This document shows positions 26,818 through 35,059 of a stretch of DNA of 64,000 nt, piece after piece. The DNA lies in the NCBI RefSeq assembly GCF_030145185.1, contig NZ_JAQYWB010000027.1, forward strand, positions 1 through 64,000. The letters are read 5' to 3'. Source of the DNA: Desulfoluna sp. (GTDB lineage: Bacteria; Desulfobacterota; Desulfobacteria; Desulfobacterales; Desulfolunaceae). Both the position numbers and the translations under genes were made by a program. Positions within the stretch are counted from its first letter, which is position 1; each line of letters starts with the position of its first letter. The notes beneath the pieces were generated by a model. The model ran no database searches. It was not told the origin of the DNA and was given only the letters and a program-made list of their open reading frames with translations.

Positions 26818-27791
26818 TGGATATCGAAGAACTGGGAATGCCCGAGCTCAAAGGTTTCAAACTTAAACGGGACATGGCTTTCAATGTCTTCAAGGCGGCG
26901 GTGCGCTACCGCACCGAAAAAAAAGACCATGACTTAAACAACCGGGTCCTGAAAACCATCCTCGCCCATTTCTCCCAATCCCAACGGGAACTCGCCACCT
27001 TAAACCAGCAGATGTACGACACCCAGCAGGAGCTGGAGAGTGATCTGAAGGTCGCGGCGGGTATCCAGGCCAGCCTTCTGCCGCAGGCGGCCCCCGATGT
27101 GGAGCAGCTCAAATTTGCCTGGAAATTTTTTCCCTGCCAGAGCATTGGGGGTGACATCTTCAACGTCTTCCGTCTCGATGAGGACCATATGGGGCTTTAC
27201 ATTCTCGATGTCAGCGGCCATGGCGTGCCCTCCGCCCTGGTGACCGTCTCCGTCTCCCAGCGGCTCAATGCCCAGAACGGCATGCTGGTGAAACGAAAGC
27301 AGGAGGACCCTCCCCGTTATCGCATCACCCCCCCTTCCGAGGTCCTTCAAATCCTCGATGAAGAGTACCCGATGGAACGTTTTGATAAATATTTTACGGC
27401 GGTGTACCTCGTCATCAATTTCAAAACAGGACATCTCACCTACAGCAACGCCGCTCATCCAGCCCCGGTCCTGCTTCACCCCGACAGAGACTATACTCTC
27501 CTGCGGGAAGGAGGCACCATCGTGGGCATGGGAGGGGTGCTCCCCTTCGATGAAGAAACGCTTGAACTGCAATCTGGAGACAAACTCATCCTCTACACAG
27601 ACGGCATGACCGAATCAAAAAATGAAGAGGGAGAATTTTACGGGGACGTGCGCCTGCAAAACTTTCTGGAAGCCAATAAAAACCTTCCCATTGCAGAACT
27701 CCTCACCACGGCCCACGAGCACATGATGGCCTTTGGAAAACACATGCCCTTAACCGATGACATCACCATGCTGGGGGTTGAATTTGTTTAA
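26817..27791 (+). CDS. PP2C-family (SpoIIE/RsbU-type) serine phosphatase
   Basis: A 324-residue cytoplasmic phosphatase that should dephosphorylate a STAS-domain antagonist. The N-terminal about 80 residues include a coiled coil (SQSQRELATLNQQMYDTQQE) that may take input. The SpoIIE domain begins at AAGIQASLLPQ, with metal-binding aspartates in GGDIFNVF, YILDVSGHG and ILYTDGMTE and a final TDDITML. Its start overlaps the stop of the metallo-hydrolase (TGATG), so the two are made together. The matching STAS antagonist and kinase are at 11064 and 11424, at the other end of this block. Confidence 0.92.
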   Translation: MDIEELGMPELKGFKLKRDMAFNVFKAAVRYRTEKKDHDLNNRVLKTILAHFSQSQRELATLNQQMYDTQQELESDLKVAAGIQASLLPQAAPDVEQLKFAWKFFPCQSIGGDIFNVFRLDEDHMGLYILDVSGHGVPSALVTVSVSQRLNAQNGMLVKRKQEDPPRYRITPPSEVLQILDEEYPMERFDKYFTAVYLVINFKTGHLTYSNAAHPAPVLLHPDRDYTLLREGGTIVGMGGVLPFDEETLELQSGDKLILYTDGMTESKNEEGEFYGDVRLQNFLEANKNLPIAELLTTAHEHMMAFGKHMPLTDDITMLGVEFV

Positions 27792-28743
27792 ACCGCCCCT
27801 CTCTATCGCCCTGAGTCTCCTGCTCTGTCTTTCCCTTCTAAAAACCAATCTCTGCCGGGCAGAGACCCTGGAAGAGATCTATCAAGCGGCCCTCACCTCA
27901 TTTTCCATGCCCCTGCGTGACCTCATGGAAAAAGAACACCCCTCGGAGTGGCGCAATCTCTTCTCAGGCCTGAGCGGCAACATAGGCGTCACCTTCCCCT
28001 TGAAAGACACGATCCGGGAATCCAGAGGCATTGACGGCGATCAGAGTGGGGAGGGCTTTCGAAAATCTACCCTGGGGGCCACCTTCAAATACAACCCCTT
28101 GAGCTACTGGTTTGCCTCTGTCACTTTCAACGGCTATCTGGACTTTGATCAAAGCAACCCCTGGTGCCCGGACTGCCAGGCCCCCTGGGACCCGGATTTT
28201 TCCTACACCTTCGGCTATGACGACTGGCACCCCTATACCTTCAGCCTCACGTATGCCAACTATGGAGGCAACCGCCTCAACCCGGACCGCGAAAAAAAAG
28301 AGAAGGTCACCGACTTTTCTGGCGGTGCCTTCTCCCTGGGTTGGAAATTTCCCATTCCCCGCAGCATTGAAGAGCTCTTCATCGTCCACTCCACCGGAGG
28401 GCTGGCCGGAGGCCTGAACTACTCCCTCACCCCCAACTACTCAGATCTGGCCTCTCTTACGGAAAAAAAATGGAAACAAACCCTCTCTCTCTCCCTTAAA
28501 TACACCATCCACACCTGGTGGTATGTCAACCTCACCTGCAACTACTATCCCGAGCCCGATCAACAACAGCCCTGGGACCCGGATTATACCTACGGATTCG
28601 GATTCTTCGACTGGCATCCGGGGACCCTGTCCATTCAGTACAACAATTACTCAGGCAATCGTTACCCCTGGAATCCATCCTCCCCGGATACCGGGACGTT
28701 CAAAGACGGCAGCATCTCCGCGGTCTGGTCATGGGTGCTGTAA
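27757..28743 (+). CDS. Predicted secreted outer-membrane protein with internal duplication
   Basis: I do not recognise the family. A signal peptide is followed by about 290 residues of alternating aromatic/polar strands ending in WSWVL, an aromatic C-terminus typical of outer-membrane beta-barrels. Two homologous modules are visible: APWDPDFSYTFGYDDWHPYT...YANYGGNR and QPWDPDYTYGFGFFDWHPGT...YNNYSGNR. The ATG at 27757 overlaps the phosphatase by 35 bases; TTG codons at 27778 and 27784 could be the real start and give a better signal peptide. As the last gene of the block it could be an export pore or surface anchor for the glycan (inference). Confidence 0.7.
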   Translation: MTSPCWGLNLFKPPLSIALSLLLCLSLLKTNLCRAETLEEIYQAALTSFSMPLRDLMEKEHPSEWRNLFSGLSGNIGVTFPLKDTIRESRGIDGDQSGEGFRKSTLGATFKYNPLSYWFASVTFNGYLDFDQSNPWCPDCQAPWDPDFSYTFGYDDWHPYTFSLTYANYGGNRLNPDREKKEKVTDFSGGAFSLGWKFPIPRSIEELFIVHSTGGLAGGLNYSLTPNYSDLASLTEKKWKQTLSLSLKYTIHTWWYVNLTCNYYPEPDQQQPWDPDYTYGFGFFDWHPGTLSIQYNNYSGNRYPWNPSSPDTGTFKDGSISAVWSWVL

Positions 28744-28746
28744 CCC

Positions 28747-28774
28747 CTTCCATCCGAAAGCCACAGGATGGAAG
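28747..28774. terminator. Hairpin between convergent genes
   Basis: CTTCCATCC and GGATGGAAG form a perfect nine-base stem in the 37-base gap between two convergent stops. There is no T-tract, so it may act only as a weak bidirectional terminator or as an mRNA-end stabiliser. Confidence 0.45.
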
Positions 28775-28780
28775 CACCCG

Positions 28781-29452
28781 TTACTCTGTTTCCACTTTTT
28801 CAGCGGCCCGATTCTCCCGAGTCACCCGGCCCGACATCACCGTCCGTTCCCGCAGCACAATAAAATAGGCCAGCAGGGCCACCTTTCTCTCCCTGTCCAT
28901 CTCCAGGTCCAGCACCGAGAGAACCAGATCCGCCATATCAGCCGCATTTTTGGACACCCCGGAGGCAATTCGAATCTTGGACATCCCTTCCGAAACCCCC
29001 TTCAACATCTCCTGGTACATCTCATTGGACATCCGGAGTTTAAATTCCGGGACCACAGCATAGGGGACCACATTGGACGACAGGACCCCTGCCAGGCAAA
29101 AGACCTGCTCGTCCTTATCGTCACGTTCTTCCAAAAGTCGTTGCACCTCGCCCGCAGCCATGTCCGGTTCCATGCGGTTGGAGATAATGTAATCCAGGGC
29201 GGCATCAATCGTCTCCCCCACCTTCCCGGTCAATTCACGGATTCGCTGCTGGGAGAGCCCCCCCCCGTAGATAGACTCCCCCGTTCTGAACTCGGGAAGC
29301 CGGTAGTGGGTCATGAGTTCCTTCAGGGCCACCGGTTGATCCTCTTTTTCCAGGGCGGACCAGAAAGCCACAAAGGCATCGGCATGATGCACCAGGCTTT
29401 CGGCCTTCCCACCGATGAGTTTCGTTAAGGTCTCCTGCATTTCATCATTCAT
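28781..29452 (-). CDS. Hypothetical helical protein
   Basis: Not recognised. About 223 residues starting MNDEMQETLTKLIGG, mostly amphipathic helix, with no signal peptide or membrane span. The composition (many E, K, R, M) suggests a soluble all-alpha protein. The start at 29452 is preferred because GGGAGG lies just upstream; an in-frame ATG 27 bases earlier lacks this. It is convergent with the outer-membrane protein gene and seems monocistronic. Confidence 0.6.
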   Translation of the reverse strand: MNDEMQETLTKLIGGKAESLVHHADAFVAFWSALEKEDQPVALKELMTHYRLPEFRTGESIYGGGLSQQRIRELTGKVGETIDAALDYIISNRMEPDMAAGEVQRLLEERDDKDEQVFCLAGVLSSNVVPYAVVPEFKLRMSNEMYQEMLKGVSEGMSKIRIASGVSKNAADMADLVLSVLDLEMDRERKVALLAYFIVLRERTVMSGRVTRENRAAEKVETE

Positions 29453-29622
29453 CGCTGCCCTCCCATTCATCCCCTCCAAGGGGATAGGTCTGCTGAATCC
29501 CGATCATATGAAGCCATGGCCCGACACCGAGCCCTGGCCGTCACACCTTGCGTCAGACGGCGAAAATCATCAAAATAATCGATCAATGGAGACATCGGCC
29601 GAAAAGGAGAGAAACGCGATAG

Positions 29623-29667
29623 CCCGGACATTTCACGAGTTGGGTGCGCTCATATGCAAGGCATCAA
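29623..29667. mobile_element. MITE-like element, fragment E
   Basis: CCCGGACATTTCACGAGTTGGGTG and the next 20 bases match the left end of the 245-bp copy at 44693; similarity then stops at GCATCA and no right end is found. It is a truncated relic. Confidence 0.65.
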
Positions 29668-29876
29668 AATAGGTGGCCGCTTGAAGTGAGGTGACGCCCC
29701 GTTGAAAAAATCGAACAAATCCCAAGCCATTCAACAGGTCATATATTTACGTATTGTATCTTTATTTCAATTTGTTGGCAAGTTATCAGGGATAAAAAGA
29801 GCCGCCCCAAAAGCAAAAACCTTGCACACAGGACACACCCTTCCCCCAGGGCGAGGTGCTGTGACCAGGTCTCCTT

Positions 29877-29914
29877 CAAAAACTCAGGGGAAACCTGGTT
29901 AAAGGTTTCCCCTG
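29877..29914 (-). terminator. Rho-independent terminator of the sigma/anti-sigma operon
   Basis: CAGGGGAAACC and GGTTTCCCCTG form an 11-base perfect stem. On the minus strand it is followed by AGTTTTTG. It lies 35 bases past the stop at 29950. Confidence 0.88.
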
Positions 29915-29949
29915 TCTTGATGGCTTCGTGCCCTTATCGAGTGCGCATG

Positions 29950-30825
29950 TCAATGACGCCCATTGCCGCTTCCACCATTCCCGTTTCCGCCACTGCTTCC
30001 GCTACTTCCGCTGTTCCCACTGCTTCCGCCGTCGCTACCGCTCCCACTGTGGCCCCCGGAGGAACTGTTGCCGTGGCCTCCAGAGGAGCCCAGTTCAGAG
30101 GCCGTCGCCCCGTTTCGGATGGAATAGGTGTAACGATGCATCATCCCTTCGCCATCCCCTTGCCCCATCTGGGAGGTCACCATATGACGAAACCGAGCCA
30201 TGTCAGCGGTGTCATACCCCTGGTCAAGGGCCGCCCCCACCGCCTCGGCAGCCGTATGGGACCGAAGCCGCAATTGAACCATCTCCTTGAGCATCAAGGC
30301 GGACTCTTCACAAAGGGCCGGATCTTTGACCCGGTCTCGATCCCTCAGCCTCGTCTTTAAGGTGTCCAGATCACCGATTTCCATCCCGGCCGCCATGGCG
30401 TCCGCCACAATCTCCGTCACCGAAGCCGTGGCCCCTTCATCCGGGACAAGCTCATCCGACCAGGCATGGGCATACCGGTATCGCTCACGGACGCGTTCCA
30501 TGGCCTTGACCATCACCTCGCCCTGAACCCGCTTTGCCAGACCTTCTTCGGCTTTCCGCATAAAAGGTTCGGGGGGTAAGCCTTCCTCGAGGGCGCCACG
30601 CAGGGTGCCGATAAAAGCGTCCATCTCGGGCTCCTGGATCCCTTGAGCCTCCATCCCGGAGACAACGGCCTGAATCCGCGTCTCGTCCATACCATGTTGA
30701 CTCATCCACTGATATTCATGCTGAGACCGTTCACCCACCGTCTCCTTTTCAGCTTCGGCCATTCCCATCGAAGCCACCCCCAGCAGGAGCAGCACGGCAA
30801 CCAGACACACGTTCATTCGTTTCAT
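29950..30825 (-). CDS. Secreted protein with Gly/Ser-rich tail
   Basis: Not recognised. 291 residues: a signal peptide (about 1-24, ending MGMAEAE), a helical middle with repeated hydrophobic registers (two or three degenerate segments around QGIQEPEMD, AGMEIGDLD and QGYDTADMA, each of the form GxxxxDMD/AxxR), then about 45 residues of almost only Gly, Ser, Asn and His ending in NGRH. Last gene of the sigma factor operon; its start overlaps the preceding lipoprotein stop as ATGA. It is presumably controlled by that sigma factor. The Gly/Ser tail may be a flexible surface or matrix-binding segment. Confidence 0.7.
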   Translation of the reverse strand: MKRMNVCLVAVLLLLGVASMGMAEAEKETVGERSQHEYQWMSQHGMDETRIQAVVSGMEAQGIQEPEMDAFIGTLRGALEEGLPPEPFMRKAEEGLAKRVQGEVMVKAMERVRERYRYAHAWSDELVPDEGATASVTEIVADAMAAGMEIGDLDTLKTRLRDRDRVKDPALCEESALMLKEMVQLRLRSHTAAEAVGAALDQGYDTADMARFRHMVTSQMGQGDGEGMMHRYTYSIRNGATASELGSSGGHGNSSSGGHSGSGSDGGSSGNSGSSGSSGGNGNGGSGNGRH

Positions 30826-31160
30826 TTCTCACCTCCCAGTCCCCACCTGTCAGGGGAATATACACAGGTTTCTCCACCAAAATCGTCAAACTCTCTCCGA
30901 GGGCTTGGCGGGATCACCACCTGGCCATCCACACGGTAAAAATACCGGCATTCCCTGTCCACAGGTACCACCACCCGCCAGACCCCTTTACGGCTTTCAT
31001 CCACCCTCCGTGGCGTATAGCCATCCAGCGAGCAATAAAACATCACCGAGGTGGCATCACGCGCCTTAAGATAAAGGGTGGCACCGCTCTCCTCCTGTTT
31101 CACCCAATGGCTGGAGCACCCCGCAATAAATACAGCCAGTAGAAGGATCATGGCTCGCAT
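30822..31160 (-). CDS. Small lipoprotein with AMPK1_CBM-like fold
   Basis: 112 residues. The lipobox FIAGC gives the lipidated cysteine at about residue 15. The rest resembles an early-set glycogen-binding (AMPK1_CBM/CBM48) domain: strands around ATSVMFYCSLDGY, then GVWRVVVPV, RYFYRVDG and DDFGGETCVYSP. The last parallels DDFGGMNSILRI at the end of the upstream anti-sigma factor, so the two domains are probably paralogous. It is coupled at both ends, TGATG with the anti-sigma gene and ATGA with the next gene. A periplasmic or outer-membrane glucan-binding partner is the natural guess. Confidence 0.65.
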   Translation of the reverse strand: MRAMILLLAVFIAGCSSHWVKQEESGATLYLKARDATSVMFYCSLDGYTPRRVDESRKGVWRVVVPVDRECRYFYRVDGQVVIPPSPRREFDDFGGETCVYSPDRWGLGGEK

Positions 31161-31708
31161 CAGGCTTCCTCCTTAATCCGCAAAATAGAATTCATCCCCC
31201 CGAAATCATCCCCCTCCCGAGCCACCACGGTGGGATCGGGAGCGAGAAGGTCACCGTTCATAAGAAAAGCGTAGCGATGCACCCCAGGGGAGAGATGCAG
31301 GGTCAATTCCCAGTATCCCGCAACCCCGACCCGCGTCAGCGCCAGGGGAGACCAGGAGGTGAAATCACCCATTACGGCCACCGTGTCCACCTCCGGGGCA
31401 TGAATCAAAAATCGATGCGTCACCGAAGGCGGATTCTCAGGAACCAGGGCCAGCACCGAGAGCAACAGAATCACCAGGGAGGCGGCCAGGGCTACGACAG
31501 GCCTCCAGGCGACACGCCGACGACGCGGCAGGAGAGGTTCAACCTCCGGGGTCACCCCCTCCATCTGACGCAGAAGGCTCTCCTGGGCGAGGAGTTCCAG
31601 GGTCTCATCATAGAACCCACCGTCCTGCCGAACCCCTTTGACAAAGCGCTCTTTTTCATCAAGTTTCAACTCATCGTCGATGAACTGGCTGATTAACGTC
31701 GACCCCAT
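31160..31708 (-). CDS. Membrane anti-sigma factor with periplasmic glycogen-binding domain
   Basis: 182 residues in three parts. A cytoplasmic N-terminus (MGSTLISQFIDDELKLDEKERFV, about 1-65) is like anti-sigma domains but without the zinc HxxxCxxC motif. One membrane helix lies at about 72-90. A C-terminal AMPK1_CBM domain (about 97-180) shows the marks of isoamylase/AMPK early-set folds: VAVMGDFTSWSP, GYWELTLHLSPGVHRYAFLMNG, DP and DDFGGMNSILRI. It overlaps the sigma gene by 38 bases. The layout suggests a trans-envelope sensor in which an alpha- or beta-glucan releases the sigma factor (inference). Confidence 0.8.
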   Translation of the reverse strand: MGSTLISQFIDDELKLDEKERFVKGVRQDGGFYDETLELLAQESLLRQMEGVTPEVEPLLPRRRRVAWRPVVALAASLVILLLSVLALVPENPPSVTHRFLIHAPEVDTVAVMGDFTSWSPLALTRVGVAGYWELTLHLSPGVHRYAFLMNGDLLAPDPTVVAREGDDFGGMNSILRIKEEA

Positions 31709-32183
31709 CGTCTGCCTCCTTTTCCAGTATCTCCCGCAAATGACGCCGGGCGCGGTGAACCCGAACCTTCACATTGGCCTCGCTCGTTTCGGTAATGGCC
31801 GCCACCTCCCGATAGGAGAGGTCGCCTGAAATCACCAGAAGCAAGGTCTCCCGTTCCTCAGGCACAAGCCCAGCCAAGGCCTTAAAGACCCCACGGATCT
31901 TCTCATCCATCAGCAGACGGCTCTCCTGTTCCGCCCGGGTCACCCCTTCCGCCTCCTCTTCCCATCGCACCCGGGCCTCTTTTTTCACCACATCGAGAAA
32001 AAGATTGCGGGCAATCCGGTAGAGGAGGGTCGGCGTGACGTCGGCTGCCGCGTAAGCCCCCATGCAACGGACAAAGGTCTCCTGGGCGAGGTCGGCCGCC
32101 AACTCTCGATTGCCCGAACTCTTCAGCAGGTAGTGATACAGTCCGGTACGGTAACGTTCATATAAGGGGGTAAATGTTTTCAT
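31671..32183 (-). CDS. ECF-type RNA polymerase sigma factor
   Basis: A 170-residue sigma70-family protein with only regions 2 and 4. Region 2 includes RELAADLAQETFVR and TLLYRIARNLFLDVVKK. Region 4 has the helix-turn-helix LSYREVAAITETSEANVKVRVHRARRHLRE. It heads a leftward four-gene operon with its anti-sigma factor and two envelope proteins. Divergent from the riboflavin riboswitch, with about 100 bases between. Confidence 0.9.
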   Translation of the reverse strand: MKTFTPLYERYRTGLYHYLLKSSGNRELAADLAQETFVRCMGAYAAADVTPTLLYRIARNLFLDVVKKEARVRWEEEAEGVTRAEQESRLLMDEKIRGVFKALAGLVPEERETLLLVISGDLSYREVAAITETSEANVKVRVHRARRHLREILEKEADDGVDVNQPVHRR

Positions 32184-32290
32184 CTGTCTCTTAAACGCCC
32201 TTGGCCTGGAATGGTTACACTTTTTTTCTACCGGTCTGCTGACAAGTCATCAAAGCAGCAAACACAGCGCAAGACGCCTCACAAAACCCA

Positions 32291-32319
32291 TTGACAAAGA
32301 GAAAAATCCAGAGTGTAAT
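32291..32319 (+). promoter_or_regulatory. Sigma70 promoter for the ribB leader
   Basis: TTGACA (32291) and TGTAAT (32314) are separated by exactly 17 bases. Transcription would start around 32326, just before the FMN aptamer begins at 32330. Confidence 0.8.
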
Positions 32320-32329
32320 GGCCTCACCT

Positions 32330-32477
32330 TATTCTCAGGGCGGGGTGAGATTCCCCACCGGCGGTAAGCCTTCAACGGCAAGCCCGCGAGCGCTCTGTCC
32401 AGTGTCACACTGGTCAGGGGTCAGCAGATCCAGTGTAATTCTGGAGCCGACGGTTACAGTCCGGATGGAAGAGGATA
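32330..32477 (+). promoter_or_regulatory. FMN riboswitch (RFN element)
   Basis: The conserved RFN blocks are plain: TCAGGGCGGGG, GAGATTCCCCACCGGCGGT, AGCCCGCGAGCG, GGTCAGCAGATCC, GGAGCCGACGGTTACAGT and CCGGATGGAAGAGGATA. The closing helix P1 pairs TATTCTC at the start with GAGGATA at the end. It sits 210 bases before ribB and should lower its expression when FMN is plentiful. I could not single out the switching hairpin. Confidence 0.95.
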
Positions 32478-32687
32478 GGTTGTCCCATGCGGACCACGCA
32501 TGTGCGTTTACCGCTCATACGTCACCGCTTCGTGATGCCTTTCAATGCGTCGGCAAAGGATGGTCCTTTCGCCCACACCCTTCCGTTAGCCCTGATTCTG
32601 GAAACCCTCGGCTCGTTTCATTGCTTTTTGCGCATGCGCAGAATCCTTGTCTCATGAGTCGGGTTAATAAGACTTGGAGGTCTTTCC

Positions 32688-33344
32688 ATGAATCAGAATC
32701 TTCTTGAACAGTTCGGTACCCCTATTGAGCGCGTAGAAAAAGCCTTGACCGCCCTTCGAAATGGCCAGGGAGTCCTGGTCGCAGATGACGAAGACCGCGA
32801 AAACGAAGGTGACCTCATCTTTGCTGCGGAAACCCTCACCGACGCCCAGATGGCGCTCATGATCCGCGAGTGTTCCGGCATTGTATGCCTCTGCCTCACG
32901 CCCGAAATGACGTACACCCTGGACCTTCCCCAGATGGTTCCGAACAACAGCTGCCAGTACGGCACCTCCTTCACCATCAGCATTGAAGCCACCAAAGGTG
33001 TCACCACCGGAGTCTCTGCCAAAGACCGCGTCACCACCATCAAGACCGCCATCGCCGAGGGTGCCGTCCCCGACGATCTCTGCAGGCCGGGTCACGTCTT
33101 TCCTTTGAAAGCAAAAAAGGGGGGGGTCCTCGAACGGGGCGGTCACACCGAAGCCACCGTGGACCTCTGCCGCCTCTCCGGGCTCAAGCCCACCGGCGTT
33201 CTTTGTGAGCTGACCAAAGAAGACGGCACCATGGCTCGTCTTCCCGATCTCGTGGCCTTCGGAAAAAAACATGATATGACGGTTCTGACGGTGGCCGACA
33301 TCGTCCATTATCGCCAAACCACTGAAGGCAAGCAGGTCGCCTGA
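32688..33344 (+). CDS. ribB: 3,4-dihydroxy-2-butanone 4-phosphate synthase
   Basis: Converts ribulose 5-phosphate to the four-carbon precursor of riboflavin plus formate. 218 residues, the monofunctional length: no GTP cyclohydrolase II domain follows. Motifs include [15 protein letters not shown] (Mg and substrate site), SGIVCLCL, the FTISIEA segment, DRVTTI and the [19 protein letters not shown] block. GGAGG precedes the ATG. The FMN riboswitch upstream fits. As a single gene outside a rib operon it may be an extra, FMN-controlled copy or the only one. Confidence 0.95.
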   Translation: MNQNLLEQFGTPIERVEKALTALRNGQGVLVADDEDRENEGDLIFAAETLTDAQMALMIRECSGIVCLCLTPEMTYTLDLPQMVPNNSCQYGTSFTISIEATKGVTTGVSAKDRVTTIKTAIAEGAVPDDLCRPGHVFPLKAKKGGVLERGGHTEATVDLCRLSGLKPTGVLCELTKEDGTMARLPDLVAFGKKHDMTVLTVADIVHYRQTTEGKQVA

Positions 33345-33384
33345 ACCCGTTGACAAGCCGGGGCATCACGTTATAGCCTCAGGG

Positions 33385-33433
33385 TAAGATAAAAAGGGTC
33401 CTGCTGTCACTCACCGCAGGGCCCTTTATCTTA
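33385..33433 (+). terminator. Strong hairpin after ribB, likely terminator
   Basis: TAAGATAAAAAGGGTCCTGC pairs almost completely with GCAGGGCCCTTTATCTTA across a short loop. MITE copy B begins right after the 3' arm, so any original T-tract has been displaced or lies within the arm (CCCTTTATCTT). Confidence 0.75.
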
Positions 33434-33434
33434 G

Positions 33435-33511
33435 CCCGGATATTTCATGAGAAAACGATCTTGCCATAGCAATAAGATGTCATTGCAGGCTGTTTCCTTG
33501 AAATACCCGAG
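33435..33511. mobile_element. MITE-like element, copy B (77 bp, TTAG target duplication)
   Basis: Starts CCCGGATATTTCATGAGAAAAC, ends CCTTGAAATACCCGAG, with TTAG on both sides (33431-33434, 33512-33515). It is internally deleted compared with the 245-bp copies, and the right end (CTCGGGTATTTCA in reverse) is diverged. Confidence 0.75.
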
Positions 33512-33622
33512 TTAGTATGGCGAATAAAGAGGCATCGACAGAAATCGCCGTGACGCCCTCTCCCACGGCCGCACTGTTTTTTCGAGGCCGCCCCCGAGCC
33601 TCCAACCGGACCACCAGAGGCC

Positions 33623-35059
33623 ATGACCACCTACTGCATCCATCACCCCCATGAGCCGGCCCACTGGGCCTGCCCCTCCTGCGGCGGAGACTTCTGCAAC
33701 GCCTGCGTCAAGACAAGCACCCAGCGCCGCAACACCGTCGATCGCCAAACCCAATTCTGCCCGAGATGCAACCGACCGATGACCTGGGTCGGAGCTAAAA
33801 ATGCCATTGTGCCTTACTGGGAACGGCTGCCCCAATTTTTCCTCTACCCGCTGACCTGGCCCATCCTTGGCTTTCTCGGTCTCCTTGGCAGCCTGAATTT
33901 TTTCGTCGATCCCCGAGGCATCCCCGGAATTATCATAGAGCTCCTCAGTTACGCCCTGATCCTTCGATACGCCTATCTCAGCCTGGTGACCACAACCCGG
34001 GGAGACCTCTCTCCGCCCCCCATGGGAGGCATGCCCTTAGGCAGCAGCGTCATCATCGTCATGAAACAAACCCTGCTGGTGTTTCTCCTGGCCCTGCCCT
34101 ACAGCCTTGCCCTGAAATACCTGGGACAAACCCTCGCCTATGGCGTCCTCTTTCTGCTCATCCTCTGCCTGCCGGCCATGGTCATTCTTCTGGTCACCTC
34201 CAACCGGGTGTTCCGTGCCCTCAATCCCAACGCCTTTATCCGCCTCGCCTTTCGCATCGGAAAAGGCTACCTGGGCATGTTTGGGCTTCTGATCATCCTC
34301 TGGGGCGCACCCACCCTTGTCGTGAACCGCATGGTCCCCCTTTTTTCCCCCCATGTCCTGGGCTTTCTGACCTGCGTCATCAGCGGGTACTATACCCTGG
34401 TCTCGTATCATCTCATGGGCTATGTCACCCTCCAGTACCATGAAAAAATTGGCTATGATGTGGAAATAGAGCACTTCTCGGCAGCTCGGCCAGCCACAGG
34501 CCCAGCACAGCCTCCCCAGCCCGAGGACCCACATCTCAAGCAGGTCACCTTTCTCTTGAAGGAAGGCCAACTCGAAGAGGCGCTCACATATCTCAGGGAC
34601 ATGAAAAAAGGGGAAAAGAATCTGCCGACACCCGCACTCTCGGACAAATACTTTGCCCTTCTTCAGATGCTGGGTCCTGCAGAAGAGATGGTGGCACACG
34701 GGCATGCCCACCTGAAGGGACTCATCACCCGAGACAAAAAAGAGGAGGCGCTGTCTGCCTATACCGCCTGTGTTGAGGCAGACCCTGAATTTATCCCCTC
34801 GGCCCACACGCTCTACCATGTTGGCTTGTGGACCAGCGATAAGCGCTCACCTGAAAAAGCCATCGCCATCCTCCAAAGGGCAGTAAAACATCACCCCCAG
34901 GATCCCATGATCCCTACCATCTGGTTTCGTGCGGCGCGCATCTTAAACGACCGGCTCCATCAGCATGAAAAGGCGACAAAACTCCTCCAGGGTCTGCTGA
35001 AGCAATTTCCTGAGCATGAGATCATCCCCCAGGTCAAAAATTACCTCTCCGTCATCTAG
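33623..35059 (+). CDS. Zinc-binding (B-box-like), multi-pass membrane, TPR protein
   Basis: Not assigned to a named family. 478 residues in three parts. Residues 1-50 carry cysteine/histidine pairs resembling a B-box zinc finger (YCIHHPHEPAHWACPSC, FCNAC, FCPRC). About six membrane helices lie between about 70 and 280. A cytoplasmic tail (about 300-478) of tetratricopeptide-like helices includes LLKEGQLEEALTYL and PEKAIAILQRAVKHHPQDP. An AGAGG precedes the ATG. Its end overlaps the convergent rhomboid gene by eight bases. Zinc-finger plus membrane plus TPR suggests a scaffold for a membrane complex, but there is no direct evidence of its role. Confidence 0.7.
   Translation: MTTYCIHHPHEPAHWACPSCGGDFCNACVKTSTQRRNTVDRQTQFCPRCNRPMTWVGAKNAIVPYWERLPQFFLYPLTWPILGFLGLLGSLNFFVDPRGIPGIIIELLSYALILRYAYLSLVTTTRGDLSPPPMGGMPLGSSVIIVMKQTLLVFLLALPYSLALKYLGQTLAYGVLFLLILCLPAMVILLVTSNRVFRALNPNAFIRLAFRIGKGYLGMFGLLIILWGAPTLVVNRMVPLFSPHVLGFLTCVISGYYTLVSYHLMGYVTLQYHEKIGYDVEIEHFSAARPATGPAQPPQPEDPHLKQVTFLLKEGQLEEALTYLRDMKKGEKNLPTPALSDKYFALLQMLGPAEEMVAHGHAHLKGLITRDKKEEALSAYTACVEADPEFIPSAHTLYHVGLWTSDKRSPEKAIAILQRAVKHHPQDPMIPTIWFRAARILNDRLHQHEKATKLLQGLLKQFPEHEIIPQVKNYLSVI

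Larger units (their letters stand above)
29453..29949. other. Intergenic region with a MITE fragment and a terminator
   Basis: Carries a broken copy of the CCCGG-end element (29623-29667) and the terminator of the leftward sigma-factor operon (29877-29914), both listed separately. 29700-29800 is AT-rich; I see no gene. Confidence 0.5.
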
